Assembly (NCBI RefSeq): GCF_963678635.1
Contig: NC_087064.1
Location: 71,859,465 to 71,923,464 of the forward strand
Reading direction: 5' to 3'
Length of the DNA stretch: 64,000 bases
DNA from: Symsagittifera roscoffensis
Lineage: Eukaryota; Xenacoelomorpha; Acoela; Convolutidae
This document shows, one piece after another, positions 1 through 10,960 of the stretch. Positions within the stretch are counted from its first letter, which is position 1. Each line of letters begins with the position of its first letter. The notes under the pieces were generated by a model that was not told the origin of the DNA, searched no databases, and worked only from the letters and a program-made list of their open reading frames with translations. A program made the position numbers and the translations under genes.

Positions 1-403
1 TCAACGCTTCATTCTCTTTTGCAGTAAAGAGTTGAACCTGAATGTAGGATGGCTTGTTCACATTGTACTTCTTGATTGTGACACACACCCTCCTGATGTT
101 GTATGTTGCTATTTCATATATTCTGTTACAGATGTCGAGCACCTGATCCATGGCTAATTCTTCACCAGATTTGGCTTCATATATAGGTACGAGTCCAAGG
201 TTTTCAGCATCGTGAATAACAGTATTCCGGATTTTCGATATTAGTTCTCGTTCTTTTTCACTAAAATAGACCTGTTGGAATTTTTCAAATTGCCCCAAAT
301 CATTAGTTTTTAGTAGTTGAAAGCACGGTTTGAAATATTTTTCCCCTTGTAGGATTTTTGGAACCAAGCAAACCTCCCATTTTTTGTTTGATTTTTTGAA
401 ACT
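1..403 (-). CDS. Unidentified minus-strand coding-like frame, partial at window edge
   Basis: On the minus strand the frame is open from about 403 down to position 1, some 134 codons, and runs off the window. The conceptual product has the balanced composition of a soluble protein, with runs such as FSEKERELISKIRN and DICNRIYEIATYNIRR that look helical, and it is GC-richer than the AT-rich DNA beyond 410. No in-frame ATG is seen near its start, so it is either an internal exon or a 5'-truncated gene. I do not recognise the family. It lies on the same strand as the open frame at 1924-2412, and the two may belong to one gene or one mobile element. Frame openness and composition are seen; function is unknown. 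Confidence 0.4.
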
Positions 404-410
404 TCAATAA

Positions 411-1923
411 AGTTGGGACTATCAACTTTTCTTGTGTACGTTTTTGAAGAGCAAAATGATCAGATGAGGAGAAATGAGAGAAAAGATTTTGAGATTAAAT
501 GAAAAAGGAAGTAAGTAGTATGAGTCATCGCGATATGGAAGTAGTACCAACTATGGAAGAATTTTCCCTAAATGGGAATTGCGTAGGCGTTACTACTACT
601 ACATAAATTCACCATGTTCTGCAAAAATCATTCTTTTCAATGGCAGCTGCTATGTTTCAAGCTCTTCCCAGCTTTTTTTTAGATTAAAATAATAAATCAT
701 TGTTTATTTCTGTTTCCAACAAAATTTACGAAAAATACATAGTAACTCAAGATTATTGCGTGTCTACTCACAATTTTTTCTGTTCCTAAGGAAGTTGCAA
801 GTTTATTTTAATTTTAATAGGAACATCTCTTGGCCAAATTCTTCAGAGATTAGACAAATATGAATATATATTTATATATCAAGAAATTGATCGTCTTTAC
901 ACTTTGTACAAACACATATTCTTTTCAAGTATTGTCACATCAAGTAGGGAAATATTCAATCAGCTTAGTTGCGGAGTTCAGCATAGTTTACGATGGAAAG
1001 AAGCTGAAAAAACACCAAGCGTATCAAAAAAACGACTCGCTCGGAAAAAGTTTAGTAAGTATTATCTAATTCTAATAAAAAACTTGCATCGACGCAATAT
1101 CTGGGCTTCAGCATTTTTAGACAGAATTCGAAAAACTCAAAACTCAAAATTTGAATCTGATTTGTTTAAAAAATTGAATGTTTTTTTGATAGTTATGGTT
1201 ATAAAATGTGAGCGTGTCAATTTTTCTATTAATTTTTGATTAATGCTTCATAAAAATTTTGTCAAAGTTATTTTTATTTCAATTCAAAAGGTTTTCAACG
1301 AATAAATTTATGTTAATTTTTTACAAGATGCAAAAAAAATATTCAACTTTTATTAAATATGCGTATTTTTGAGTAAATGTTTCGCAGGAAGCAACTTTTT
1401 CCATGTTCTTTAAAAAAATAATTGCAAAAACCTCACTTCTTTTTTCCTATTTTTAAAATATTGCTTGGAAAATATCAGCATTGATGACTTCGAGTGCTAT
1501 TCCCTATCTTAATACATTGTTTTTCTAATGTTTTTGATCAATATACCTGCAAAAAATAGATTTCTTTATGTCAAAATTAAAATAAAGAAATTCGTTTACT
1601 TGAATTGTTAGCAGTGCAAGGAAAAGGGGTAAAAATGTTTTTTAGAATGCGAAAACTTTTATTGATTTTTTTTTTTATTTGCGAGATTTTCTTTGATATT
1701 TTTAACAAGTGTGCACAAAAAATTATGAAAATTTTTGCAATTTACAAAAATGTAAATATTTTATAACAAAATAAGCAAAAAATTTTTGCATGATGTAACT
1801 TTTTTCATGATTTTTTTGAATACAAATGCAACAATAAACTCACTAAATTGCAATTTTTTCTTCGATTTTTTAACAAGTGTGCCAGAAAAATTGTAAAAAT
1901 TTTGCATGGTGCAAAAATTATTG
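411..1923. other. AT-rich stretch with no supported gene
   Basis: This stretch is rich in A/T homopolymers. Two short plus-strand open frames at 860-1239 overlap each other in different frames and show no recognisable domain, so I do not call them genes. From about 1640 to 1930 a loosely repeated pattern (variants of 'aacaagtgtgc' followed by 'aaaaaattgtgaaaa') suggests a decayed low-complexity repeat. Confidence 0.4.
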
Positions 1924-2412
1924 TTAAACTTTTTTCATTGTAATGATTTTTTTCTCATGTGTGCAAAAAGCTGGTCTTGCCTCCGTCGCCTGTGATTGTC
2001 TTGGTGGTTCGCTGACTGGAGTTCTTGGCTCAGAAACCCCCTCATCCTCTTCGATGGTACTTGGGTTGTCCACAGATCCCTCTTCCCAAGAAAAGAGGAA
2101 AACGTCAAATGGTTGAGCCACATATCTAGAGTCAGCAGTTTCGGGGTAGTTCATTCCCTTATGCTCAACAACTTCCTCCATCATTTGCATATCTCCAAGT
2201 TGGTTCTCTGTCATTGGTACTTTTGTCATATGATGTTCGTTGAAATCTCTTCGCATCAACTCCACCATGTGCCAGACTTGGATTGGGATGCCCAATCGGG
2301 CCAAAAACAATCCAGAGACTGTTTGTCGTACTTGAATTTGTACTAGATCAGGTGAAAATTCTGCAGAGTACATAAGGTTGCTGTTTTGCACTGAGAAGAT
2401 TATTTGAGTCAT
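1924..2412 (-). CDS. Hypothetical 162-aa acidic protein
   Basis: This complete open frame starts at an ATG and lies in a locally GC-richer patch inside AT-rich DNA, which supports real coding. The first ~60 residues look folded (hydrophobic and aromatic, with VRQTVSGLFLARLGIPIQVW). Residues ~65-85 are Met-rich (MTENQLGDMQMMEEVVEHKG), and the C-terminal third is acidic then Pro/Ser/Arg-rich, probably disordered. There is no signal peptide or clear membrane segment. It could be a complete small gene, an exon, or a gene of a mobile element related to the polymerase element downstream. I do not recognise the family and assign no function. Confidence 0.4.
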   Translation of the reverse strand: MTQIIFSVQNSNLMYSAEFSPDLVQIQVRQTVSGLFLARLGIPIQVWHMVELMRRDFNEHHMTKVPMTENQLGDMQMMEEVVEHKGMNYPETADSRYVAQPFDVFLFSWEEGSVDNPSTIEEDEGVSEPRTPVSEPPRQSQATEARPAFCTHEKKIITMKKV

Positions 2413-3565
2413 AAGTTGAGTGAAAGATATAAAGTAAAAAGAAGATTTACAATTGAGAGGGAGGTAGTTGACGGAAGTTAGGTTAAAATTAAAGTGATTA
2501 GAGCTGAGAGAAGACGTAGTTGACGGTAGTTAAGTTGAAAAGAAAATGATTTTTTTGTTAGGAGATGTCATCAATTTGAGTCTAATCGGAAACAAAGCTC
2601 CAGTTTGGGTACTTTTACACAAGTCGTATCAAATCACAAAATTGTTTATTTTTGTTCTAGTTGTCGCATTCAATCAAAAGACACAGATCACTGAGAATCG
2701 TCCAAAAAAGTAAAATTATACACAAAAGCAATTGCAAAAATAAATGACCAAAAGTTGTTTGCCCTATAATTAGAAAATTTTGCCGATATAAGTAACACAA
2801 GAAAAAAAAATTACAACAAGTAGCATCTCTGCAAGATTTCTCATCAAGTCAATTGGATTTTGTGTATTTAATCAATGAAAAAATGCTATTTTTTGAGTAG
2901 ACAGTCAAGTTTTTTGATTTTGATGTAGATTTGAGAAGACAGCTCGACATTGGTGAGTTTTTCAAAGCAAATCTCTGGGAATCTTATTCCAAACCTGATC
3001 ATGCAGGATTTTGAAGTTTGAAAATCTTTAAAGAAATGAAGATATAAAGGTTTTTGGTGGAGGTTTTTTTTGAATTTGGGAATCTGGTAAGGAATAAAAT
3101 GAGTCTTTGATATATAATCGTTCGACTTTTTGATTAAATCCAAATTTTTTGAAATAAGTAATTTTTCTTTTCTAGTCAGGTTTAACTCAGCAGTAAGCTT
3201 ATAGCTTTGATACTCAATACTCGGTTTAAAAGTAAACTTTTTGATAGAATAAGTCTCTCTAAATAGACCTTAACTCGGTTGGAGAGCTCTATTTTGGACA
3301 ACATAAAAATCCAAAAATTTGTGAAAATGTAAGAATCTTTTTCATCAATAAAAAATTGTACGGAATGTTTTCTATTTTCATGTAGAGAAACTCGAGGAAT
3401 TCCCAATGTTTTTGTTTAAATTATTTCAAATAATGGTTTTTTTTTCATCCAAAGTTATGTCTAGAAACTGAAGAGTTCTGATTGGTTGACTTTCTAAAAT
3501 GGTAATTTCTAGAACTTTCGAAGGAATCACGTAGGCGATGACGTCATTGCCATAGAAGATATATT
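2413..3565. other. AT-rich intergenic stretch
   Basis: No convincing gene. Open frames at 2886-3143 and 3182-3406 on the minus strand are short, Lys/Phe/Ile-rich and without recognisable motifs, as expected by chance in such DNA. The first CRE-like site (gatgacgtcattgcc) is at about 3537-3551, just before the 60-bp repeat array. Confidence 0.35.
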
Positions 3566-3715
3566 GCGTGGGTGGTGACGTCACTTCTTTTTAAAGAATG
3601 ACGTCTTGACCATAAAAAGAAAATTGCGAGGGTGGTGACGTCACTTCTATTCAAAGAATGATGTCATTACCATAAAAGGAAAATAGCGTGGGCGGTGACG
3701 TCACGTTAATTCATA
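3566..3715. repeat. 60-bp tandem repeat carrying CRE-like TGACGTCA sites
   Basis: Repeat units begin with gcgtgg/gcgagg at 3566, 3626 and 3686, an exact 60-bp period with two and a half copies and a partial copy upstream. Each full unit carries the core ggtggtgacgtcac, followed by a second, less perfect site (aagaatgacgtc or aagaatgatgtcat). TGACGTCA is the palindromic cAMP-response-element consensus bound by CREB/ATF bZIP factors. The array sits about 250 bp upstream of the polymerase remnant at 3960. A promoter or enhancer role is inference; a chance minisatellite is also possible. Confidence 0.6.
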
Positions 3716-5414
3716 GAATTCCATTTGCTGTGTACTCAAGCAGACTTGATAACAATCCAAGAAAAAGTGGAAAATTTGATATTGGGGAGTAATTTACCCA
3801 AGAACGTCAAAACACAAAATGGAGATTCAATTTGATCACAAATGTGACAGTTTTTGCTGCTTTGCTAAAAAACATTCCAATGGGATGTCCGGACTCTGTC
3901 TTACCCGAACCTTTACCACGACATACACAAGTGAACCATCTCTATCTAACAAAAACAAGGAACCATAGAAAGATCATTTGGGTCTTTTCCGCGCATTGGC
4001 AAAGTACGTGAGCGGACATAATGATCTCGACTCTCACACTTCTAGATACTTTACAGAAGTCATTACTAAGTCTGATCATGATCCTAAAATTTTTCGTGGA
4101 GTTTTAGTAGAAAAATTACCTGTTGTCGAGGAAATTGTGCAAGGAAACATCTTTATATAAGAATTTGGTATACAAGAAGGAGAATATATAGGAGAACTAG
4201 CTCGATGAAGTATTGGAAAATTTGATAAAACAGTTAAACTACTGAGATTCAACAATCATATCATTCATAAAAATGATATAGACTGTTTCTACAAGTGCTT
4301 TTGATATCTTAGCTGTGACACATTTTTTCACAAATCAGACCACTTCAATCAGCATCTCCTGAGATGTGAGGATCGAGTGAAACATATTTATTCAAAGAAC
4401 GTATATGAGCTTCGAGAAACTTTGTTTGAAAAGCTAGAAGGGTTCAATCTTCTAGTTTCTGAAGATAACAAGCTTTTCAATAGTCTAGCTAATTTCGCTT
4501 TTGAGTCGATTTGTGTTCCTTCAAAGGAGCTAAAAAACACAAACTACAACCTGGATTGGAAAACATGTTTCCATTTCAGTCTCTATATTATCAAATCTGA
4601 TTGATGAATCCATCTTTTTTTCCAACAAGTATCCACAGAACTTGATAAATGACTTTGTAAGCAACCTCGAACCTCGAAAAAAGTAAGCTGGAGATGAGAA
4701 CAAAATTTCAGGATATTGAAGTAATTATCAATGCAAAAATGAAAAATATTTTTGATCAGCTAAACGAACGATGTAAAAATTATTCCAGTAACAAATTCGA
4801 GTACAAAGACGAATGCATTGAAAATTCGGAAGAATCAAATATGTCAACACAATTCTTGCTTATTCATAAAAATCAAATCATCGATTTGAAACAACATTTG
4901 GAGAGATATGTAAAAATTTACCTGTTTTTGGATTCAATAGTGGTAGATATGATTTGAATTTGATCAAGTCCTACCCAATCCCCTATTTGATTCGCGAAAA
5001 ATTCGCGTAAAGAACGAGAAACATCAGTCATCAAAATAGCAAACGATTTCATTTCCTTCTGGGTAAAGTTTGGAGATGTACAATTTCTTGACATAATGAA
5101 GTTTCTGGGTGGGGAAACTACTCTGGAATTTTTTCTGGAAGCCTGTAAAGCTAGCGGAACCAAAGGATTCTTTCCACATTAGTGGTTTGAAAACCCAGAC
5201 AAACTTGATTTTCCCAAATTGTCACCGTATGAAGGTTTTTTCAGTAAACTTAGAAACAACAATCCTCTAGACAAAGACTTCATCGATTATGAGAAGTTGA
5301 GAAAGAGTGGGCTTGAAGAACAACAAGCATTGAAAAAGTTTCAAATCAAGACTATTCCTCTATCTAGTTTGGCTAATTACAATTACTTACAAGAGACTTG
5401 GAAGAAAAACGGAA

Positions 5415-7035
5415 TGACTAATTTCAAAGAATTTGCAGTGGTACAATAACAAGGATGTAGTAGTTCCAACCCTGGAAGCAACCCAAAATTGATTCAGTTT
5501 TATCATAAAAAGAGGATAGCTTTTTTAAAACTTGGATGTACTCTTGCAAATCTAGCAAAAATATGACTACACAAATCTACAAATTTTAAGTTTTATCCAT
5601 TTTGCGAATGTGATAAAGGTTTGTGTGAAAAGTTTCGAAAAAACATGACTGGTGGATCTTCCATTGTTTTCACTCGAAAAACTGTAGTTGATGAGACATT
5701 CATCAGAAACTCATCAAATGTTTGTAAATCGATCGTTGGAATTGATGCAAGCCAGCTTTACCCTTTCTCAATGTGTCAAGATATATGCCAACAGGACTGT
5801 ACACGAGATGAGATTTTGACACTGATATGCAGAAATGCAAGGCCAGACATAATCAAACTCGCAACTTTAAGAAAATGGTCATGTCTTTTTACCAAAAAGC
5901 AAGACCAGAGTGTAAAGTTGAGAGTTTATTCACATCTGGTAAACAGAAAATAATCGATTGTTTTAATGTGGACGGTTATTGTGATCACTGTAAAACAGTG
6001 TTCGAAGCAAGGGGTTGTTACTACCACTTCTGTTCTTGTCAAGAAGCTCGACCTTCCTTAACCGACCAGGATATTGAACTAGGAAATGTCGGCAGTGTTT
6101 GACGTCAGCTGCACCTCGCATGAAGCTCCTAGTTGGGTATGGAGGGCTCGTAGACGGTAGACTTCGCCGTCCGAAGACGTTGATCCCCCACACCACAAAG
6201 AGGTGTCTACCATGTGGAGGAGAATGCTGATATCTAATTTTAAGCTAGAAAATGGAACAGTTATAACTCCTCTCTCAACTTTTACATGGAATTTGGATTT
6301 CATTACACCAAAATTTACCGTTTTTTTCAACATTGTCCTTGGAAATGCTTTAAAGGTTTCGTTCAGTCAGTGGTTGATGCTAGAAGAGAAGGAGATGGAA
6401 ACCTTTTATCAGGAGTTGTGGCAGAAACAATGAAGATTTGGGTAATTCCTCCTATGGATATCATATCATGCATAGTTCCAGGCATACAATTACGAAGTAT
6501 CTGAACGATGAAAAAACTCAGAAAGCAATCAACGAAACATTGTTCAAAAGATTGAAAACAGATGAAAAAGACTTGTATGAGAGGAGATGTTGAAATCAAC
6601 CATTGAGAACCGAGAACCCAGCTAAGTTAGCCTTTTCAAACTTCAGTATGCAAAGCTGAGAACGTTGGAACTCTATATAACTTCTTTGAAAAGTTCTGTG
6701 ATGTATATCAATTTGAAGAGTTGGAGATTGACACAGACTCACTTTATTTGGCACTTGCTGAAGAAAATTTGTCCAACTGATCCAACCAGAAAAAAGAGAC
6801 TTTTGGGAAAAAATGAGGGAAAATGACTGCAGAGACTTCTTCAAGGCAGATGCAAAATTTAATTTATTCCTTCGAACGTGTTGCAGTATCCATAAAAAGC
6901 ATGATAAGCGGGCGTCGGGACTTTTTAAAGAGGAATTTATGTGCACAGAAATGCTATGTTTATGTAGCAAAACTTATTGATGCTATGACAACAAGTCAGA
7001 AAAATTCAAATTCAGTAAAGGTTTGAACAAACGAG
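5415..7035 (+). repeat. Polymerase B tandem duplication, copy 1
   Basis: First copy of a duplicated polymerase segment. It keeps motif A (DASQLYP), but the ~340 bp between the Cys/His segment and the motif B region present in copy 2 (about 7705-8040) is missing and replaced by ~120 bp of unrelated, GC-richer DNA. Motif B (near 6440) and motif C (near 6728) are present but in shifted frames. Its end (aagtcagaaaaattc...) corresponds to copy 2 near 8820, and the junction with copy 2 lies at about 7025-7045. Confidence 0.75.
6092..6213. other. Foreign GC-richer insert inside polymerase copy 1
   Basis: Comparison with copy 2 (breakpoints after 'gaactaggaaat' and before 'agaatgctgat') shows about 120 bp here that replaces polymerase sequence. 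It is GC-richer than its surroundings and contains a hairpin-like stretch (gacggtagacttcgccgtc) and CpG-containing motifs. I do not recognise its source. It may be a remnant of another repeat or a filler sequence at a repaired break. Confidence 0.5.
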
Positions 7036-8850
7036 TTCTGGAATGACTAAGTTCAAAGACTTTGCAGTGGTACAATAACAAGGATGTAGTAGTTCCAACC
7101 CTGGAAGCAACCCAAAATTGATTCAGTTTTATCATAAAAAGGGGGTAGATATTTTAAAACTTGGATGTACTCTTCCAAGTCTAGCAAACATATGACTACA
7201 CAAATCTACAAATTTTAAGTTTATACATTTTGCGAATGTGATAAAGGTTTGTGTGAAAAGTTTCGAAAAGACATGACTGGTGGATCTTCCCTTGTTTTCA
7301 CTCAAAAAACTGTAGTTGATGAGACATTCATCAGAAACTCATCAAATGTTTGTAAATCGATCGTTGGAATTGATGCAAGGAATTCTCAATGTGTCAAGAT
7401 TTATGCCAACAGTACTGTACACGAGATGAGATTTCGACACTGATATGCAGAAATGCAAGGCCAGACATAATCAAACTCGCAACTTTGAGAAAATTTTCAT
7501 GTCGTTTTACCAAAAAGCAAGACCAGAAAGTAAACTTGAGAGTTTATTCACATCTGGTAAACAGAAAACAATCAATTGTTTTAAAGTGGACGGTTATTGT
7601 GATCACTGTAAAACAGTGTTCGAAGCAAGGGGTTGTTACTAACACTTCTGTTCTTGTCAAGAAGCTCGACCTTCTTTAACCGACCAGGATATTGAACTAG
7701 GAAATAAGAAGAGAGAGATGCGACTGGAATACATAAAAGAGAAAGGATACAAAGTTGAAGAAATGTTGGAGTGTGAGTGATGGAAAAGTATCAAAACCTA
7801 TGACAATATCAAAGAACACGTCAGAACCTACTTTCTCAACAAAAGACTTCTTTCTACAGACTCCTTTCTAGCAAAATAAAAGATGGATCCCTTTTTGGTT
7901 ATGTTCAATGCAATTTAGATGTTCCTGATGAACTGAAATCAAAATTTGTCAACTCTCCTCCAATTTTCAAAAACACTGCGGCTAGAAAAAACGAGATCTC
8001 AGGAAGAATTATGCAATGGAGAACGAAATGTTAAAACATCCTCAGAGAATGCTGATTTCTAGTTTCAAGCTAGAAAATGGAACAGTTATATCTCCTCTCT
8101 TCAACTTTTATATGGAATTTGGCTTGCATTACGCCAAAATTTACCGTTTTGTTCAATATCGTCCTCGGAAATGCTCTAAAGGTTTCGTTCAGTCAGTGGT
8201 TGATGCTAGAAGGGAAGGAGATGAAAACCCTCTATCAGGAGTTGTAGCAGAAACAATGAAGCTTTTGGGTAATTCCTCCTATGGATATCATATCATGAAT
8301 AGATCCAGACATACAATTACGAAGTATCTGAACGATGAAAAAATCAGAAAGCAATCAATGAACCATTGTTTAAAAGATTGAATACAGATGAAAAAGGCTT
8401 GTATGAGGGGAGATGTTGAAATCAACCATTGAGCACCGAGAACCCAGGATAGTTAGCCTTTTCAAACTTCAGTATGCAAAGCTGAGAAAGTTGGAATTCT
8501 ATATAACTTCTTTGAAAAATTCTGTGATGTATATAAATTTGAATGTTGGAGATTGACACAGACTCACTTTACTTGGCACTTGCTGAAGAAAATTTGTCCG
8601 CTGATCCAACCAGAAAAAAGAGACACTTGGGAAAAAATGGGGTAAAATGAATGCAGAGACTTTTTCAAGGCAGATGCAAAATTTAATTTATTCCCTCGAA
8701 GGTGTTGCAGTATCCATAAAAAGCATAATAAACGGGCATCGGGACTTTTTAAAGAGGAATTTATGTGCACAGAAATGCTATAGTTATGTAGCAAAATTTA
8801 TTGCTGCTATGACAACAAGTCAGACAAGTTCAAATTCAGTAGTAAAGTTC
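7036..8850 (+). repeat. Polymerase B tandem duplication, copy 2
   Basis: Second copy, closely similar to copy 1 from 'aatgacta' near 7044 onward. Motif A is destroyed here: after GIDAR the bases encoding the SQLYPF part are missing (around 7377-7385). Copy 2 keeps the internal ~340-bp segment that copy 1 lost (7705-8040), as well as motif B (GNSSYGYHIMNRS, 8270-8310) and motif C (8552-8575). Only copy 2 continues into the C-terminal tail ending near 9008. Confidence 0.75.
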
Positions 8851-9008
8851 TAGAAGATTCTGGAGACAAATCCATGTCAAAATATAGGAGAGTCCTCGAT
8901 GAAGCAGTCAACCTTACATCTACTAACAGAGGATTCAGTAGTATAAATCATGTGGTTGCTACATATGAACAGATAAAAAAAGGACTTAGTAATTTTATCC
9001 AAAAATAA

Positions 9009-9525
9009 AAGTTCAAGATGACGGAATTCATCTAAAAACAATTAATCTTATAAGATCTGACGTCGTATTATATTGGTTTTATGATATTGAAATGTAAATC
9101 ATTGCGGTAAACTCAATATACAATGCAGTGATTTATATACAGTATTTTGTAATTCCTTTTTTTTCTCAAAAATTTGACTTCTTTTGAAGTTTCAGTAGTT
9201 TTCAGCATGGTTTCAAAATTTATCGTGTTTCAAAGTTTTTAAAAAATTTCAGTTTTTTTGATAAAAAATCTTAGTTCTTGAAACGCGCGTCGAGAGTTCT
9301 GCAAAAAAAACAAGACATTTCCCCGCAAAAACCAAAAAAATTGGTCTTTGTGACAATTCTCTTACCATCTCACAAACCATGAAACCTTACCATTGGTATT
9401 CCCTATCCTAACACATTGTAGACTCTATACCCAATGTTAATTCATAGCTGGAAGACCGGATGCTCTATTCCCCATCTTAAAACATGGGTGTCTTCCACCT
9501 CCACTAACTTTAGCCTCAATATCTA
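9009..9525. other. No gene seen
   Basis: AT-rich DNA between the polymerase remnant and the duplicated SMP-like unit. A short stretch near 9395-9490 repeats the phrase 'attccctatcctaacacat' in a variant form, also seen near 1499-1517, indicating a dispersed repeat. No coding signal. Confidence 0.35.
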
Positions 9526-10572
9526 ATACTCAACCATAAATGTATTTTTCATAATATCAAGGTCAATGCAACAGGTTTTAACACACACCAAATACAGAAT
9601 ACTAAAAGAAAATTTCATGTTTTTATGAGTCTTTCAGTTCTAAATCGCTCATCTTTTCTTATAGATCGAGAGTTTTGCTGAAATAAGCTTGATTTGATGC
9701 AACCGTAGCCATCATACTATGTTCGCCATTCATTTTTTGCCGCCTTGGTGCTGAGTTTTTCCTTGATTCAGATTGTCTGCAGCAGCTTTTTGCGCCCTAA
9801 ATTATTCAAGGTGAACAGAAAAACTACCCAAAAATGATCATCAATTGAATATAAAATGATGTGATTTTTCTTCAGTTATATATAAATCAATGAAAATATC
9901 AACTGTATTCTCATTCACCTGGCTGTAAAGCTGCACGATTTCACTTGACCAGTTCCAATCTTTTTGGCATCCTTGCTCATGATTCTGGCAGCCGCATCTG
10001 TTGTCATTGGTTTGTCACCAGGCATGATAATAGTTCGAACTGGAAAAAACAGATACAGCTTCGGCTAGAAGTTACAGTGTAATTTAAGTTAAAACAATAT
10101 CCCCATTTTAGGTATTTATTATCATAGCGGATTTTTGTTGTCCTTTTTTGATATCATAAGTTGCTCTTTCAGCTCGTAAAATTAATAATTTTAATTAATT
10201 TTTTTTAATAACCTGTTTTTAGTTGAATTTCATACAGCTGTTTTTCAAAATGTAAAAACTAAATTTTTTGTAAAAACTGTTTCTTCAGATCTGTTATAGT
10301 TCTCTGAAAAATAATGCACTTATCAAAAGAAATGTTATAAAACACTTACATTATGAAATGATCTTTTGCACTAGTTACAAGCTCTCAAAGTGACAGTACA
10401 TGTTGATAGAAAAAATTTTGTTTCTCAGATGTATAAAGTTTTTGTAGTCACCACGTTTGGTAGGGACTTGGATAATTTTTTACCATGTTCTTGTTTGTGC
10501 AAAAAAGCTTTCATGTCAGTTCGTTATTTACGGCTTGTACTAAAGAATTGTAAAGTTTTGATTCAAAAACTT
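9526..10572. repeat. Segmental duplication unit Y, copy 1 (SMP-like gene segment)
   Basis: About 1 kb that matches 34997-35998 in the same orientation, beginning 'caaccataaatgta' in both and ending near 'aattgtaaagttttgat'. It contains two exons of the SMP-like gene on the minus strand. Homology stops at about 10572, exactly where the minus-strand LTR begins, which marks the insertion or recombination point. Confidence 0.75.
9730..10039 (-). CDS. SMP (seed maturation protein-like) domain protein, last two exons, copy 1
   Basis: Two exons can be read on the minus strand. Exon 9919-10039 follows a ttttttccag acceptor and ends at a GTGAAT donor; it reads IIMPGDKPMTTDAAARIMSK and then a Gly-Gln-Val segment ending SCSFTAR. 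Exon 9730-9796 follows an aatttag acceptor, is in phase (split Arg codon) and encodes AQKAAADNLNQGKTQHQGGKK then TGA. The pattern (MTxxAAxRIxS...GQVxSGSFxAxAQxAAxxN) is what I remember of the seed maturation protein domain, known from plant late-embryogenesis proteins and found sporadically elsewhere. The 5' exon is not seen; a 3.4-kb LTR-element fragment begins just upstream at 10573. It could be a functional gene with a distant first exon or a duplicate that has lost its start. The family call is from memory and untested. Confidence 0.6.
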
Positions 10573-10574
10573 TG

Positions 10575-10960
10575 ACTTTAAGCCAGAGGTAGCTTTCTCA
10601 TAGTGTAATTTCAGATAAATACACCGTCTGTTCGTCACGTTATCTTATTTTCGGCCGGATAGATTCGTGCAACTTCTTATTCTAATACCAACCTTAATCT
10701 TACTCTTATATCTCCTAGTCTCAATAGATCTAGTGTATTATGGTTTTAGCGAGTTATGTTATTGAACTAGTCCAAAGGGAGAACAACTGTATTCTAAGAT
10801 TTATTCAAATTGTTCTGGTTGCTGAAACTATACGTAGTTTCAACACTACAAATAATTGTCAGTGTTTTTGATGGAATATGATTGGTAAGTTAGTAAAATT
10901 TTTAGGGATAGTTTTATTAAAATATAATTGGATATGAACACTAGTTTAGAACTGGTTCCA
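10575..10960 (-). repeat. LTR of the truncated minus-strand element
   Basis: The minus strand starts TGGAACC at 10960, preceded by the same 'aacccggatggg' sequence that precedes the 3' LTR at 33333. The block with 'acaccgtctg' and 'cttattttcggccgg' (10619-10680) matches the U5-side block of the LTRs at 15540 and 33333. The middle is strongly diverged, so this is a separate subfamily or an old insertion. Confidence 0.7.

Larger units (their letters stand above)
3960..9008 (+). pseudogene. Family-B DNA polymerase of Polinton/Maverick or adintovirus-like type, degraded and internally duplicated
   Basis: Pieces in several frames make up a large DNA polymerase B of the protein-primed type. In order: a zinc-finger-like segment near 4310-4380; an exonuclease-type motif GFNSGRYDLN at about 4928-4957; polymerase motif A (GIDASQLYP) near 5736-5762; a Cys/His segment including CDHCKTVFEARGCYYHF near 5980-6030; motif B (GNSSYGYH) near 8270-8295; and motif C (DTDSLY) near 6731 and 8555. 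A C-terminal tail continues to about 9008. Stops and frameshifts break it at many points, so no intact product is expected. The region from about 5415 occurs twice in tandem (see separate entries). Such polymerases are carried by self-synthesising DNA transposons and related viruses; I saw no terminal inverted repeats, integrase or capsid genes beside it. Confidence 0.8.

Noticed and set aside
860-1239. Two overlapping open frames
   Set aside because: They overlap in different frames, have no domain and a composition expected of AT-rich DNA.
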